A DNA stretch of 43,278 nt, taken from positions 1 through 43,278 of the forward strand of contig NZ_LQPJ01000152.1 in the NCBI RefSeq assembly GCF_002101785.1. The letters run 5' to 3'. Below the pieces are notes generated by a model. It did not search any database. It saw nothing but the letters and a program-made list of their open reading frames with translations, and was not told the DNA's origin. Positions within the stretch are counted from its first letter, which is position 1, and every line of letters begins with the position of its first letter. The stretch is from Mycobacterium palustre. GTDB lineage: Bacteria > Actinomycetota > Actinomycetes > Mycobacteriales > Mycobacteriaceae. A program made the translations under genes and the position numbers. Shown in pieces: positions 42,910 to 43,278 of the stretch.

Positions 42910-43194
42910 GCTGCGGTGCAGGCCGCGTCGCACCGAAAGCAACTCGAACTCCGGGTGCGCGGCCACCAGTCGCTCGGCGCGGTCGAGCACGTCGACGGCG
43001 TGGCCGCGGTCGCCGGACACCAAGGACACCCCGATGCCGGCCCGACGGTGCAGATCCTGCGAACCGGTCTCGGCCGCCGACACGCTGAACTTGCGCTGCA
43101 GCTCGGCGACCACCGGACGGATCACCGACCGCTTCTGCTTCAGCGATCGCACGTCGCCCAGCAACACGTCGAACTCCAGCCAGCCGATCCACAT
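42898..43194 (-). CDS. DUF503 family protein
   Basis: 98 residues of the DUF503 (YlxP-like) family, a small ferredoxin-like alpha/beta protein with the typical start MWIGWLEFDVLLGDVRSLKQKRS and the AETGSQDLHRRAGIGVSLVS core. In several bacteria ylxP lies near ribosome or translation genes; function is unknown. It starts four bases after the stop of the proline-rich gene on the same strand, so they form one operon. The homologue is Rv2117. Confidence 0.85.
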   Translation of the reverse strand: MWIGWLEFDVLLGDVRSLKQKRSVIRPVVAELQRKFSVSAAETGSQDLHRRAGIGVSLVSGDRGHAVDVLDRAERLVAAHPEFELLSVRRGLHRSDDS

Positions 43195-43198
43195 CGAA

Positions 43199-43278
43199 TC
43201 AGCCGGGGGGCGTCATCGACGGGGCCTGAGAGGGGGCCGGCTCGGGTGGCGGCCCTGGAGCCGCGGGCGGCGCGGGGG
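43199..43278 (-). CDS. C-terminal end of a proline-rich protein (lppK-like), partial
   Basis: Only about 26 codons are in the window, ending PEPAPSQAPSMTPPG and a TGA (43201-43199). They are Pro/Ala rich and have no domain. In the remembered M. tuberculosis order the gene before the DUF503 gene is lipoprotein lppK (Rv2116); identity here rests on position only. Confidence 0.6.
   Translation of the reverse strand, partial: PAPPAAPGPPPEPAPSQAPSMTPPG

Overview
The window is high-GC (about 70%) actinobacterial DNA. Gene content, gene order and protein sequences indicate a Mycobacterium, most likely a slow grower of the M. avium complex type. That species-level guess is inference from synteny with the remembered M. 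tuberculosis H37Rv map (Rv2164c to Rv2116); no database was searched.

Positions 1-19292 hold the division and cell wall (dcw) cluster, all on the + strand: the end of a proline-rich membrane protein, pbpB, murE, murF, mraY, murD, ftsW, murG, murC, ftsQ, ftsZ, pgeF (yfiH), yggS, sepF, a YggT protein, wag31 and a small membrane protein. Most junctions from pbpB to ftsQ are 4-base GTGA/ATGA overlaps. These genes make lipid II from UDP-MurNAc, polymerise it at the septum (FtsW with PbpB), and position the machinery (FtsZ, SepF, FtsQ, Wag31).

Positions 19298-25977 are mixed: a phosphoribosyltransferase and tRNA-Leu(GAG) on the - strand, an M20 peptidase (dapE2) and a PEBP protein on +, then an inserted-looking pair made of a 13E12-type DUF222/HNH protein and a frameshifted sulfotransferase pseudogene. 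After these come pyrD, a DUF5703 protein and lipoprotein lppL on -.

Positions 27174-32936 carry a conserved actinobacterial block on +: a small hypothetical protein, histidine phosphatase, DUF3090, an SCO1664-type PI3/4-kinase-like protein, cysQ, mshC (mycothiol ligase) and an SDR oxidoreductase. It joins sulfur and mycothiol metabolism to an uncharacterised phosphatase/kinase-like trio. A PAC2 protein faces it on -.

Positions 34141-43278 hold a cobalamin-dependent methionine synthase of E. coli type, hisE-hisG, a DUF4126 membrane protein, a flavin disulfide oxidoreductase, a RecB/Cas4-like Fe-S nuclease (-), trmI (+), a DUF503 protein (-) and the tail of a proline-rich lppK-like gene (-).

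The most interesting signals are: (i) a metH that reads like the E. coli type at the locus where M. tuberculosis has a divergent MetH; (ii) the coupled DUF3090/kinase-like/phosphatase module beside cysQ-mshC; (iii) a perfect 10-bp inverted repeat across the trmI start codon and a perfect 17-bp palindrome over the metH ribosome binding site; (iv) many short tandem duplications at gene ends and starts; (v) several TANNNT boxes 6-7 bases before start codons, suggesting leaderless mRNAs; (vi) apparent absence of uppP from its expected place.
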